From Paenibacillus faecalis (GTDB taxonomy: Bacteria > Bacillota > Bacilli > Paenibacillales > Paenibacillaceae), in NCBI RefSeq assembly GCF_900289175.1, contig NZ_LT985747.1, positions 298,506 through 362,505 on the forward strand: a DNA stretch of 64,000 nucleotides, given 5' to 3'. A program made the translations under genes and the position numbers. The notes beneath the pieces were generated by a model. The model was not told where the DNA came from, made no database searches, and worked only from the letters and a program-made list of their open reading frames with translations. Below, piece by piece: positions 53,384 to 63,194 of the stretch. Each line of letters begins with the position of its first letter. Position 1 is the stretch's first letter.

Positions 53384-54703
53384 TCATCTCCTTGAAAACT
53401 CGGTAATCAAACGGTCCTGCACTTCGCTTAACGTCACTTTTTCGTTCACTTTTTGCTTCGTAAAGTCCCAGATGCGCTGGATGTAATCCATCGATTCATC
53501 GATATCCGGATTTGAACCCCGCTGATACGCTCCAATGTTGATCAAATCCTCTGAGTCTTTATATACGGCCATCAATCTTTTAATGTTTTCGGCCGCTTCT
53601 ATCTGCTCCTCAGGCGCGATGTCCTTCATCACCCGGCTAATACTTGCAAGCACATCAATGGCAGGGAAATGCCCTTTGTTGGCGATACTTCGGTTCAGTA
53701 CGATATGTCCATCCAGTATCCCCCGAACCGCATCTGCAATCGGCTCGTTCATGTCATCTCCGTCTACCAGGACGGTGTAAAAAGCAGTGATCGAACCTAC
53801 AGGACCTGTTCCCGCCCTTTCGAGCAGCTTTGGCAGACTTGCGAATACAGACGGAGTATAACCGCGCATCGCAGGCGGCTCTCCTACGGCAAGTCCAACT
53901 TCCCGCTGTGCCATGGCATATCGTGTTACGGAATCCATCATCAGCATCACGTTCAAGCCACGGTCCCGAAAATATTCAGCGATCGTTGTGGCAATCAATG
54001 CCCCCTTAATTCGGATAAGCGCCGGCTGGTCGGATGTTGCAACGACGACTACGGAACGCTGCAATCCTTCCGGTCCCAAATCTCGTTCTATGAAGTCCAA
54101 AACCTCTCTGCCGCGCTCACCGATCAAGGCAATAACGTTAACATCGGCAGAAGTGTTTCTTGCGATCATGCCCATTAGCGTACTTTTACCTACACCTGAG
54201 CCGGCAAAAATCCCGACACGCTGACCTTTGCCGATGGTCAGCAGTCCATCGATTGCGCGGACACCAATGCTTATTGGCTCCTGCACACGCGGCCTGTTCA
54301 GCGGATTCTGCGGTATGTTGTTCGTTGAACTGTATGGCATTCTGGCTGGTATGATGGAACCGTCCAGCGGCTGACCCAGACCATCCAGTACTTTTCCAAG
54401 CAGCTCCGAGCCCACCTGAACGCTAAGCGGTTTGCCTGTTCCAACAACGTCACACCCCGGTCCGATTGAATGCAGTTCACCAAGAGGCATGAGCAGCACC
54501 TTGTTGTCCCGGAAGCCTACAACCTCGGCCTGAAGCGGCTTGGACTGTTTGCTTGGGTAGATGTAACAGACATCTCCTACACTCGCATCTGGGCCTTCAG
54601 ACTCAACCATAAGACCTATGACCTGAGTAACCTTCCCGTTGATACGAACGGGATCAATATGCTTCAAATGATCTATGTACCGGTTGCTGTCAAGCTTCTT
54701 CAT
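53384..54703 (-). CDS. fliI: Flagellum-specific ATPase FliI
   Basis: 439 residues. Hexameric export ATPase related to the F1 beta subunit. Walker A GIFAGSGVGKSTLMGM, the LIGERGREVLDFIE segment and the C-terminal LITEFSRR are clear. Overlaps fliH by 14 bases. Confidence 0.97.
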   Translation of the reverse strand: MKKLDSNRYIDHLKHIDPVRINGKVTQVIGLMVESEGPDASVGDVCYIYPSKQSKPLQAEVVGFRDNKVLLMPLGELHSIGPGCDVVGTGKPLSVQVGSELLGKVLDGLGQPLDGSIIPARMPYSSTNNIPQNPLNRPRVQEPISIGVRAIDGLLTIGKGQRVGIFAGSGVGKSTLMGMIARNTSADVNVIALIGERGREVLDFIERDLGPEGLQRSVVVVATSDQPALIRIKGALIATTIAEYFRDRGLNVMLMMDSVTRYAMAQREVGLAVGEPPAMRGYTPSVFASLPKLLERAGTGPVGSITAFYTVLVDGDDMNEPIADAVRGILDGHIVLNRSIANKGHFPAIDVLASISRVMKDIAPEEQIEAAENIKRLMAVYKDSEDLINIGAYQRGSNPDIDESMDYIQRIWDFTKQKVNEKVTLSEVQDRLITEFSRR

Positions 54704-55565
54704 CCTGATTTCTCCGTTCCTCGTTATCCAGTGCGATCCGCATCAGCTCTTTTTTGATTTCTGTAAGCTGGGTATCAATCCGGGCGTCTACACTACCGAA
54801 GGAAGATCGGATAACACACCCTCTGTCTTGAACCGTAGCATCCGGCAGTATTTGCAGTTCTGCCTGAGAGTCGACAGCCATAGCCAGCTCCTCATGGGCA
54901 GCATATACAAATTCAAATTGGGAAGGGGAAACGCAAAGCGATATAATCCCCTTCTCACGTTTTCGAGTCAGGTACTTTCGAATCAGATCCAGCATATACT
55001 CCGGTTCCACGGTCAATTGTCGATCAAGAACTTTTTCAGCAATTGCGCAGCTGAGCTCGACTAGGAACGGTTCCGATTCTTGGATCAGCTCTTCCTTTGC
55101 TTCGTAAGCTTGCTCAAGAAGCTCCCTTGCTTCTTCTGTGGCCTGCTCCATCGTTTCTTTCATTTCCAGCTCAGCCTTAGCAATGCCTTCATCGTAACCT
55201 TGCTTGAAACCCTCAGCCTTTAGCGCTTCTGTAAGATCTTCATCCTGGTTTCTTCGCTCTTCCCACCAAGCTTCGATCTGGGCCTTGGCATCAGCCATCA
55301 GCTTTTCGGCTTCCTCTGATGCCTCTCGAATTTGCCGCTCGGCAAATTCCTGCGCATCCTTAAGCATTTCTTCCTTGATTTGTTCAGCCTCTGCAATCGT
55401 GTGAAGAACAACCGATGCAGGTTCTGTAGATTCTTCACGTTCTACAGGCTGTACTGCTTCAGTTGAATCCTCTTCCTCAACAGCCGGTGCATAGCGACGG
55501 GCTAAATCCAACTCTTTCAAGACATCCACCGGCATATATTGGGACGATTTGATCAAGTTAGACAA
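54690..55565 (-). CDS. fliH: Flagellar assembly protein FliH
   Basis: 291 residues from the TTG at 55563-55565, nine bases after GGAGGAG; an ATG three codons upstream abuts that site. Long Glu-rich coiled coil (about 40-190) and a C-terminal FliH domain (SEPFLVELSCAIAEKVLDRQ, VQDRGCVIRSSFGSVDARID). Regulates FliI. Overlaps fliG by eight bases. Confidence 0.93.
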   Translation of the reverse strand: MSNLIKSSQYMPVDVLKELDLARRYAPAVEEEDSTEAVQPVEREESTEPASVVLHTIAEAEQIKEEMLKDAQEFAERQIREASEEAEKLMADAKAQIEAWWEERRNQDEDLTEALKAEGFKQGYDEGIAKAELEMKETMEQATEEARELLEQAYEAKEELIQESEPFLVELSCAIAEKVLDRQLTVEPEYMLDLIRKYLTRKREKGIISLCVSPSQFEFVYAAHEELAMAVDSQAELQILPDATVQDRGCVIRSSFGSVDARIDTQLTEIKKELMRIALDNEERRNQDEEA

Positions 55566-56574
55566 TAATGTCATCTCCTCCACCGCGAGCTATAATCACT
55601 TCGCCAGCTTCCTCAAGTCTCCGGATCGTGCTTACGATGCGCGTCTGAGCTTCCTCGACGTCACGCAGCCGTACCGGTCCCATGTATTCCATTTCTTCCC
55701 GGAATGTCTCGGCCATTCTCTTGGACATATTGCGGAAAATAACGTCCCGCACTTCTTCACTTGCCACTTTAAGCGCAAGCTGCAAATCGGCATTGTCAAT
55801 ATCACGGATAATTCGCTGGATAGAACGGTTATCGACGTTAACGATATCTTCAAAGACAAACATCCGTTTCTTAATCTCTTCAGCCAGCTCTGGATCCTGG
55901 ATCTCCAGCGCATCCAGTATGGTACGTTCTGTTCCCCGGTCGACTCCGTTCAGAATCTGAACGATCGATTCGATGCCTCCGGCGCTGGTGTAATCCTGTG
56001 TAACCGTTGCTGAAAGCTTTTGTTCCAGCACTTTTTCAACCTGTGATATAACTTCCGGTGAAGTGCTGTCCATCACAGCCACTCTGCGTGCAACTTCCGC
56101 CTGTTTTTCCTGCGGAAGCGATGAGAGAATGGCAGCTGCTTGCTCAAACTGCAAGTATGAAAGCACAAGCGCAATCGTTTGAGCATTTTCATTTTGAATA
56201 AAGTTTAGTATCTGACCCGGGTCTGCTTTTCTCGCAAAGTCGAATGGCCGTACTTGCAGTGTAGCGGTCAATCGATTAATAACTTCCATCGCTTTTTGCT
56301 GGCCTAATGCTTTCTCCAATATTTCTTTCGCATAAGTGATACCACCCTGCGTTATATATTCTTGAGCCAAACAGATCTGATGGAATTCAGACATGATAAG
56401 TTCTTTTTCCTCGCTATCGACCTTGCGTACGTTAGCTATTTCCAGTGTCAGTTGTTCAATTTCTTCTTCTCTTAAATGCTTGAATATTTGAGCAGACACT
56501 TCAGGGCCTAGCGTGATCAACAAGATCGCTGCCTTCTGGCGTCCGCTTAGCATTTGGTTATTTCCTCTGGCCAA
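55558..56574 (-). CDS. fliG: Flagellar motor switch protein FliG
   Basis: 338 residues from a TTG (GGGGTGG upstream). Three Armadillo-like parts: N (KAAILLITLGPEVSAQIFKH), middle with the EHPQ-like region (PQEKQAEVARRVAVMDSTSPE) and C with the charged torque helix (SKRMAETFREEMEYMGPVRL). Connects FliF ring to stator. Confidence 0.97.
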   Translation of the reverse strand: MARGNNQMLSGRQKAAILLITLGPEVSAQIFKHLREEEIEQLTLEIANVRKVDSEEKELIMSEFHQICLAQEYITQGGITYAKEILEKALGQQKAMEVINRLTATLQVRPFDFARKADPGQILNFIQNENAQTIALVLSYLQFEQAAAILSSLPQEKQAEVARRVAVMDSTSPEVISQVEKVLEQKLSATVTQDYTSAGGIESIVQILNGVDRGTERTILDALEIQDPELAEEIKKRMFVFEDIVNVDNRSIQRIIRDIDNADLQLALKVASEEVRDVIFRNMSKRMAETFREEMEYMGPVRLRDVEEAQTRIVSTIRRLEEAGEVIIARGGGDDIIV

Positions 56575-56587
56575 TTGACTTCCACCC

Positions 56588-58171
56588 CTATTCCTCAGCT
56601 AGCCAAGTCCGAAGTAAATTAACGAATTCGTCTGGTTTCTTTTTCGCAAGCGTCTCAAGCTGCTTGCGAACTTGACTCTCATTCGTCACGCTCTCCAAAT
56701 TAATGGACGGAAATTCTGTCGTTGGTGGAAGCGGGATATCCTCTTCCAGCAGCTCTTCTTGCTGCTGTCTCCGTCTACGTATCAAGAAGATTACGCCCCC
56801 TGCCACCAAGGCAAGTGCAGCGATTCCGATTCCCCACACCAGCGGCTGAGAAAGGAGTGTCTTCGTATTATCTTCAGCATTGACATTAGTTACCTGTGAA
56901 ACAACCGAAACTTTTTTGGCTAACTCTTCGTCTGTATATGTAGTACCGGAATCAGCAAGCGAGGCTCGAACAATGTTGATTAATATGTTTTCAATCGCAC
57001 CTCTGGTAGTCTCGTCTAAAGTAGTTTGTCCCTCAGGTGGTTCAACAGAGACATTTATGGTTAAATCTTTAACAGTGTACGGACTTGATATAATATCACG
57101 AGTGATCCGGTTGACATCATAGTTGATCGTACTGGAGGATTCCTCCGAATTTGTTTCGCCTCCAGCTGATTCACTCGGATAACCAGGTACCTCTTCTTCA
57201 CCCATGCCAACTACACCGCCGGAAGGGCTGTCTGTGCCTGAGTAGTTCTTTTGAATCTCCTGCACACTGATTTCAATACCCTTCATTTCTTCTTCGTCGA
57301 CGGGCTCAACGAGATTTTCCTTGCTCTGTACCTGATCAAAATTTAGTTTTGAAGCAACAAGTACGTTCACCTTATTCGGACCTATGTATTGGGACAGAAA
57401 CTGCTGAACATTTTGACGCACATCATTTTCAAATTTCTTCTGAAGGGCGAAGTTTTCTTCAACTTTTCCGATTAAACCGCCCTGTCCGCCTTTTGCTGTT
57501 GCCAGAAGTTCAACCTCATCATTTGTAATTGTGATGTTCTCAATCGGCAAGTTCGGCACAGAAGTTTTAACAAGGTTGTAATAGCTGTCAACGATCTCCT
57601 GAGTAGGACGGTAACCTGGTTTAAACTGAAGAACTACCGAAGCCGAGGCTTTCTCCTGATCTGCTGTTGTTGCGAACACACTTTCTTTCGGAAGATTTAG
57701 CAGTACCGTTGCATCTTTGACGCCGTTCATTTTCTCGAGCATGCGCTCTACTTCACCGTTCAAGGCATTGACATATTTGACTTCAAATTCATTGTCGGTC
57801 ATGCCTATGGCTGAAGCATTCTGTTCAAACGTTTCAAGCCCGATCGTTCCATTCTGGATAATGCCTTGTGATCCAACATCAATCTGCACTCGCGTTGCAT
57901 CCGTGCTCGGTACCGAGATGCTTGTTCCATCCGCGCTGAGCTTGTATGAAATTCCTTCAGACTCAAGGTGACTGATAATGCCAGCGGCATCATTGGAATC
58001 CAGATCTCTGAAGGCTACTTCATATTCGGTCTTGGAAAACTGCATCGTTAGTATAATAATCGCAATGAATATAAAAGAGACTGTAGAAACAAGCATTATT
58101 TTCTGTTTTTTGCTGAATTGATTCCAATACTGGGACAGTTTCTCCCGATACTGAGTTATTCGTTCATTCAC
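56588..58171 (-). CDS. fliF: Flagellar MS-ring protein FliF
   Basis: 527 residues from a GTG with GGGGTG seven bases before. Membrane helices at about 25-46 and 445-466 frame the ring-building domains (YEVAFRDLDSNDAAGIISHL, VDVGSQG region) and the C-terminal cytoplasmic tail binds FliG. First part of the basal body laid down. Confidence 0.97.
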   Translation of the reverse strand: MNERITQYREKLSQYWNQFSKKQKIMLVSTVSFIFIAIIILTMQFSKTEYEVAFRDLDSNDAAGIISHLESEGISYKLSADGTSISVPSTDATRVQIDVGSQGIIQNGTIGLETFEQNASAIGMTDNEFEVKYVNALNGEVERMLEKMNGVKDATVLLNLPKESVFATTADQEKASASVVLQFKPGYRPTQEIVDSYYNLVKTSVPNLPIENITITNDEVELLATAKGGQGGLIGKVEENFALQKKFENDVRQNVQQFLSQYIGPNKVNVLVASKLNFDQVQSKENLVEPVDEEEMKGIEISVQEIQKNYSGTDSPSGGVVGMGEEEVPGYPSESAGGETNSEESSSTINYDVNRITRDIISSPYTVKDLTINVSVEPPEGQTTLDETTRGAIENILINIVRASLADSGTTYTDEELAKKVSVVSQVTNVNAEDNTKTLLSQPLVWGIGIAALALVAGGVIFLIRRRRQQQEELLEEDIPLPPTTEFPSINLESVTNESQVRKQLETLAKKKPDEFVNLLRTWLAEE

Positions 58172-58205
58172 ATTGTCACCCCATCCGAAACTTTGCTAGA
58201 AACTT

Positions 58206-58520
58206 TTAGATTTGCGTGCGCATGATCTCTTGATAGGCTTCTACCACTTTGTTTCGGACCTGCGTAACGAGCTGCACGCTCAGCAAAGCCTGTTGGGCTG
58301 CTATCATCGTTTGATCCACACTAGCTTCGCCCAACATCATCTTGTCGGCCATTACATGTGAATTCTCTTCCAGCGAAGCTACCGATTGAAGCGCATCTTC
58401 AAGATAGGACCCGAACTCGCGAATGGACTCTGAAGGTGTTTTTGCCACCTCAACCTCAGGAACGCCTTGCATTTGCAAGGGCTGTATTTGACCCGTACTG
58501 AACATCGTATTTTGGATCAT
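58206..58520 (-). CDS. fliE: Flagellar MS-ring/rod junction protein FliE
   Basis: 104 residues with the typical FGSYLEDALQSVASLEENS-like middle and QALLSVQLVTQVRNKVVEAY end. Joins the rod to the MS ring. GGAGGG precedes the ATG. Confidence 0.95.
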   Translation of the reverse strand: MIQNTMFSTGQIQPLQMQGVPEVEVAKTPSESIREFGSYLEDALQSVASLEENSHVMADKMMLGEASVDQTMIAAQQALLSVQLVTQVRNKVVEAYQEIMRTQI

Positions 58521-58557
58521 GAATATTCCCTCCTGTTCCCCTATGTATTAATTCTCT

Positions 58558-59010
58558 CTACTTCCCAATCTCTAGTGCTTTCATCACCATCGCTTTCGAA
58601 GCATTCAATGCAGTCACATTCGCTTCATACGATCTGGTGGCGGAAATCATATCGACCATTTCTTTCGCAATATCCACATTCGGCATGTATACATAACCCT
58701 CTGCATTCGCATCCGGATGATTCGGGTTGTATACAGGCTTCAAAGGCGATTGATCTTCCTTGATCGTTCCGACCTTAACACCCTCTCCTACTTTCTGCCC
58801 GCCTCCCATTTGTGCCTGGAGCATACTTTCAAAGGAGTTCTGGAGAGGCTCCATCACGACGACTTTTCGGCGATAAGGAACAAACTGCCCATTCTCGATG
58901 CCGGCCCGTGTCGTTTCCGCATTCGCAATGTTAGAAGAAATGACGTCCATTCTGAGCCGTTGTGATGTTAAAGCCGAGGCGCTGATACTCAAACTGTTAC
59001 TGAAATTCAT
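58558..59010 (-). CDS. flgC: Flagellar basal-body rod protein FlgC
   Basis: 150 residues of the rod family: N-terminal ALTSQRLRMDVISSNIANAE and C-terminal PNVDIAKEMVDMISATRSYE. Starts six bases after flgB. Confidence 0.96.
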   Translation of the reverse strand: MNFSNSLSISASALTSQRLRMDVISSNIANAETTRAGIENGQFVPYRRKVVVMEPLQNSFESMLQAQMGGGQKVGEGVKVGTIKEDQSPLKPVYNPNHPDANAEGYVYMPNVDIAKEMVDMISATRSYEANVTALNASKAMVMKALEIGK

Positions 59011-59016
59011 TGACTA

Positions 59017-59424
59017 TTATCTCCCCTCTACAGCAGTCCGCATGATTCGAACTTGATCATTTACGGCTTGGACATATGCATGATATCGAAGCTGATTCTC
59101 TGCAAGCAGGGTCATGTCTCGGTCAATATCGACATTGTTACCATTGTTATTCATAGCGCTTGAATGATCCGTGCTCACGGATGCTGCTGGGATCTGGTTT
59201 GATGGTCCGATTACAAAATGCCTCGGATCTGTTCTCTTCCCAGGCAAGGACGTCCTCACCCCGTTCATTTCCTTCTGCAAAAGACTCTCAAATGCTACAT
59301 CCGACCTTTTGAAATAGGGGGTGTTTGCATTTGCGATATTGTTGAGCAGTACTTGGTGTCTAAGGTCTGCCGCTTTCAATCCGCTTTGCAGCCTTTCAAA
59401 GCTGCTGTTACTCAATAAGTTCAC
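59017..59424 (-). CDS. flgB: Flagellar basal-body rod protein FlgB
   Basis: 135 residues from a GTG with GAAGGGG nine bases before. Proximal rod protein: LLNNIANANTPYFKRSDVAF and DMTLLAENQLRYHAYVQAVN. First gene of the fla/che operon, 396 bases after hslU. Confidence 0.95.
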   Translation of the reverse strand: MNLLSNSSFERLQSGLKAADLRHQVLLNNIANANTPYFKRSDVAFESLLQKEMNGVRTSLPGKRTDPRHFVIGPSNQIPAASVSTDHSSAMNNNGNNVDIDRDMTLLAENQLRYHAYVQAVNDQVRIMRTAVEGR

Positions 59425-59506
59425 AAGTCATACCCCTTCTTTTTAGACTTTGGTGACACATATTCAACATGACCAGCCCAAATCCTCTTTTTTTCGACAA
59501 TCATAA

Positions 59507-59536
59507 ATAATACATATGCCCTAACCTAGGTCTTAA
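59507..59536 (-). promoter_or_regulatory. Possible sigma-A promoter of the fla/che operon
   Basis: TTAAGA (59531-59536) and TATTAT (59507-59512) with an 18-base spacer on the minus strand, about 80 bases before flgB. The spacer starts with the palindrome ACCTAGGT (59524-59531), which could bind a regulator. Both calls are tentative. Apart from this and the hslU terminator the 59425-59820 gap shows no gene; codY, which sits here in B. subtilis, is absent. Confidence 0.4.
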
Positions 59537-59602
59537 GTAGAAAAAGACAACATGATGTCACATAAACTAAGTTTCAGGTACAATGGGACTTTTTTCAATA
59601 AG

Positions 59603-59640
59603 AAAAAAGCCCTATCTTTTACCAAAAAGAAGGGCTTTTT
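59603..59640 (-). terminator. Intrinsic terminator after hslU
   Basis: AAAAAGCCCT-TC-TTTT and AAAA-GAT-AGGGCTTTTTT form a strong stem with T runs on both sides, so it can act in either direction. It lies about 180 bases after hslU and closes the topA-hslU block. Confidence 0.88.
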
Positions 59641-59820
59641 GTTCATTTTTATTCATTTTTCCCCTAAAATCTTCAAAAACGGTTGGATAATTTTGCGAAA
59701 CGCACCCAAAGCAACGCATTTGAATAGGTCTACTTTTCAAGTCGAATATGCTCTATCGGTCCCGATTACTTTCCGACTTATGAAATCATTTCGACATTTT
59801 CAGACTAAACGAATCCCATT

Positions 59821-61224
59821 TTATAGGATGTATTGACTTAAATCTCGATCTTTAGCAATATCTGACAACTTTTCGTTAACATACTGCGGCGTAATAACCA
59901 TTCGTTCCAACGTTAACTCAGGAGCTTCGAACGACAAATCCTCCAGCAGTTTCTCCAAAATGGTATGCAACCTACGGGCACCGATATTTTCTGTATTCTG
60001 GTTAACAGAAGCGGCAATTTGTGCAATTTCTCGAATGGCTTCCGGTGCAAACTCCACCTCAATATCTTCGGTTCGCAAAAGATTGATGTACTGCTTGGTT
60101 AAAGCGTTCTCAGGCTCTGTTAAAATGGACACAAAATCGTCAAGTGAAAGACTGCTCAGTTCAACCCGGATCGGAAAACGACCCTGAAGTTCAGGTATAA
60201 GGTCTGAAGGCTTAGCAACATGGAAAGCTCCTGCAGCAATAAACAGGATGTAATCCGTTTTCACAGGTCCGTATTTGGTCATAATGGTCGAGCCTTCAAC
60301 AATAGGTAATATGTCACGCTGAACACCCTCGCGGGATACATCAGGACCCGATGAGCGCCCTTGGCTTGCCACTTTATCAATCTCATCAATAAAAATAATC
60401 CCCGACTGTTCAGCTCTTTGGATCGACTCCTGAATAACATCGTCCATATCGATCAATTTGGCCGCCTCTTCCTGAGTCAGCACCTTGCGAGCTTCCTTGA
60501 TCGGGAGCTTTCGCTTTTTCGTCCGCTTCGGCATGAGGTTGCCGAACATTTCCTGCATGTTGATGCCCATCTGATCGTTACCTTGGCCGGCAAACATATC
60601 AAACATGTTGGGCGCTGTATCTTCCACATCAATTTCAATCATATCTTCCTCGAGATTTCCAGACAGTAACTTAAATCTCACTTGTCTACGTTTCTCTTGA
60701 ATATTACTGTCATTTTCGGCCGGATCATTTTGAACATTTTCCGAATTATTACTGCTGCCAAACAGCATCTCAAACGGATTACGCTGATTTTTAGTCTTGT
60801 TCGCAGAAGGCACTAAAATCTGAACAATTCGTTCATTAGCCATCTCCTCAGCCTTATCTTTCACCTTCTCCATTCGTTCCAGTTTAATCATACGAATAGC
60901 TGTTTCTACAAGGTCACGCACCATCGATTCAACGTCACGCCCAACATAACCGACTTCGGTAAATTTGGTCGCTTCCACCTTAACAAACGGTGCATTAACA
61001 AGCTTCGCAAGACGTCTTGCAATCTCGGTCTTTCCGACACCCGTCGGACCGATCATCAAAATGTTTTTCGGAACGATCTCATCACGCTCCGCCTCGGACA
61101 GACGACTTCTGCGATAACGGTTGCGAAGCGCAACGGCTACCGATTTTTTCGCCTGCTTCTGTCCAACAATATATTTGTCAAGCTCGGCCACAATTTGTCT
61201 TGGCGTCATCGATTCGTTATTCAT
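59821..61224 (-). CDS. hslU: HslUV (ClpYQ) unfoldase ATPase HslU
   Basis: 467 residues from the second in-frame ATG (61222-61224), seven bases after GGAGG; the first ATG is too close to the site. AAA+ unfoldase feeding HslV. Walker [10 protein letters not shown], inserted I domain with Asn-rich stretch (about 150-260), Walker B FIDEIDK, and the C-terminal DLSQYIL that docks in HslV. Confidence 0.97.
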   Translation of the reverse strand: MNNESMTPRQIVAELDKYIVGQKQAKKSVAVALRNRYRRSRLSEAERDEIVPKNILMIGPTGVGKTEIARRLAKLVNAPFVKVEATKFTEVGYVGRDVESMVRDLVETAIRMIKLERMEKVKDKAEEMANERIVQILVPSANKTKNQRNPFEMLFGSSNNSENVQNDPAENDSNIQEKRRQVRFKLLSGNLEEDMIEIDVEDTAPNMFDMFAGQGNDQMGINMQEMFGNLMPKRTKKRKLPIKEARKVLTQEEAAKLIDMDDVIQESIQRAEQSGIIFIDEIDKVASQGRSSGPDVSREGVQRDILPIVEGSTIMTKYGPVKTDYILFIAAGAFHVAKPSDLIPELQGRFPIRVELSSLSLDDFVSILTEPENALTKQYINLLRTEDIEVEFAPEAIREIAQIAASVNQNTENIGARRLHTILEKLLEDLSFEAPELTLERMVITPQYVNEKLSDIAKDRDLSQYIL

Positions 61225-61271
61225 CGTCATTCCTCCACCCTAAATAGCTGTTCGTTATTCAATCTTCTGGA

Positions 61272-61814
61272 TTAAAGCTCCTCCACGATGATATTCCCGT
61301 TCGTATATACACATACCTCAGAAGCAATTTGTAATGCCTCTCTGGCAATTTCACTCGCTTCCATATGGCTTGCATGCCGCTTTAATGCCCGGCCCGCAGA
61401 AAGCGCAAAATTACCGCCTGAACCGATCGCCAGGACATCATCATCAGGTTCGATGATTTCACCTCCGCCGGAAATAAGCAGCATACCTGTTTTATCCATC
61501 ACTATCATAAGAGCTTCAAGCTTTCGAAGTACGCGATCCTGCCGCCAATCCTTGGCCAATTCAACAGCCGCACGCTGCAAGTTCCCATGATGCTCCTCAA
61601 GCTTCCCTTCAAATTTCTCAAACAGTGTAATAGCATCCGCCACAGAACCGGCAAAACCGGCGACAACTTGTCCCCGGTATAGTCGGCGTACTTTTTTGGC
61701 GGTCTGCTTCATAACAACACTTTCCCCGAATGTTACCTGTCCATCTCCTGCGATAGCGGCTTTGCCGTTATGACGCACAGCACAGATGGTCGTCGCGTGA
61801 AAAGTCATTTCCAT
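61272..61814 (-). CDS. hslV: HslUV (ClpYQ) peptidase HslV
   Basis: 180 residues. Proteasome-like N-terminal nucleophile peptidase. The core [20 protein letters not shown], the [12 protein letters not shown] segment and [11 protein letters not shown] are intact. The start with the best ribosome binding site (GGAGG, nine bases) leaves seven residues before TTICAV; a start two codons later would leave five. Which threonine becomes the nucleophile after processing is discussed as a finding. Begins 25 bases after trmFO; no xerC gene lies between them. Confidence 0.96.
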   Translation of the reverse strand: MEMTFHATTICAVRHNGKAAIAGDGQVTFGESVVMKQTAKKVRRLYRGQVVAGFAGSVADAITLFEKFEGKLEEHHGNLQRAAVELAKDWRQDRVLRKLEALMIVMDKTGMLLISGGGEIIEPDDDVLAIGSGGNFALSAGRALKRHASHMEASEIAREALQIASEVCVYTNGNIIVEEL

Positions 61815-61838
61815 GATGACGGACCTCCTTATTACGGA

Positions 61839-63170
61839 TTATTGGTTAGTGTTTAGCTGATTCGAATGAATAAATCCGCGAATGTGTTCCAGCGCCCGAT
61901 TGGCAAGCGCTTCGTTTTTCTCTTTCTTCTTGCGAATACGAGTTTCCAGCCCAGGCAAAAGGCCAAAATTCGCATTCATTGGCTGGAAATGATCTGGATC
62001 TGTATTCGTGATGTAGTATGCCATACTTCCCATCGTAGTTTCCCGTGGGAATATCAGCCCCTCCTGCCCCTTGGCTGCTCTTGCAGCGTTAATGCCTGCA
62101 ATAAGCCCCGAGGCAGCTGACTCTACATATCCTTCAACGCCTGTCATCTGACCTGCGAAATACAGATTAGGACGAGTCTTTACCTGATATGTCGGCTTCA
62201 AAAGCTTTGGTGAATTTACGAAAGTGTTACGATGCATCACGCCGTAACGGACGATTTCCGCATTTTCTAGCCCTGGTATCATGGAGATGACACGTTTTTG
62301 CTCTCCCCACTTCAGATGGGTCTGAAATCCAACCATATTGTATAGCGTCCCGGCAGCATTGTCCTGGCGCAGCTGAACGACAGCGTAAGGCAGCTCGCCC
62401 GTATGGGGATTGACTAGACCAACCGGTTTCATCGGTCCAAACAGCGCTGTCTGTTTTCCCCGTTTCATCATAACTTCAATCGGCATGCAGCCTTCAAAGT
62501 ATATTTCCTTTTCGAAATCTTTCAGCGCTGCTACCTCAGCATTAATCAACGCATCATAGAACGCATCGAACTCTTCCTCCGTCATCGGACAGTTCAGATA
62601 TGCCGCTTCTCCCTTGTCATAACGGGATGCTAAGTATACCTTGCTCATATCAATAGAGTCCTTCTCAATAATCGGAGCAGCAGCATCATAAAAATAAAAG
62701 TAATCCTCCCCCGTCATCTCCCGGATTTCTTCAGATAACGTCGGTGAGGTTAAAGGCCCTGTAGCAATAACTACAATCCCCTCTTCAGGTATATGCTGAA
62801 TTTCCTCATTTACAACCTCAATTAGCGGGTGTTGGTGAAGTGTTTTCGTAATATTCTCAGAAAATCCATCCCGGTCTACAGCGAGAGCTCCCCCGGCCGG
62901 AACGGCGTTTTGGTCAGCAGAACCAATAACCAGGGAGTTGAGCATGCGCATTTCTTCTTTTAGTACACCGATTGCATTTCCCAATCCGTTTGCTCGAAAT
63001 GAGTTACTGCAAACAAGCTCGGCAAATTTATCTGTATGATGAGCCGGTGTTTTTACGACCGGCCGCATTTCATAAAGTGTGACAGGTATCCCGCGGCTAG
63101 CGATCTGCCATGCAGCCTCACTGCCTGCAAGTCCGGCACCGATCACGGTAACCTTTTGTGCTTCTGTCAA
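61839..63170 (-). CDS. trmFO: tRNA uracil-54 C5-methyltransferase TrmFO (folate/FAD dependent)
   Basis: 443 residues from a TTG with GGGGGGAG upstream. Makes ribothymidine at tRNA position 54 using methylenetetrahydrofolate and FAD. N-terminal dinucleotide-binding [14 protein letters not shown], the CSNSFRAN motif with its cysteine, and [16 protein letters not shown] near the C terminus are all present. It follows topA by 24 bases, the order found in B. subtilis. Confidence 0.97.
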   Translation of the reverse strand: MTEAQKVTVIGAGLAGSEAAWQIASRGIPVTLYEMRPVVKTPAHHTDKFAELVCSNSFRANGLGNAIGVLKEEMRMLNSLVIGSADQNAVPAGGALAVDRDGFSENITKTLHQHPLIEVVNEEIQHIPEEGIVVIATGPLTSPTLSEEIREMTGEDYFYFYDAAAPIIEKDSIDMSKVYLASRYDKGEAAYLNCPMTEEEFDAFYDALINAEVAALKDFEKEIYFEGCMPIEVMMKRGKQTALFGPMKPVGLVNPHTGELPYAVVQLRQDNAAGTLYNMVGFQTHLKWGEQKRVISMIPGLENAEIVRYGVMHRNTFVNSPKLLKPTYQVKTRPNLYFAGQMTGVEGYVESAASGLIAGINAARAAKGQEGLIFPRETTMGSMAYYITNTDPDHFQPMNANFGLLPGLETRIRKKKEKNEALANRALEHIRGFIHSNQLNTNQ

Positions 63171-63194
63171 ATGAACTCCCCCCCTTATATCACA

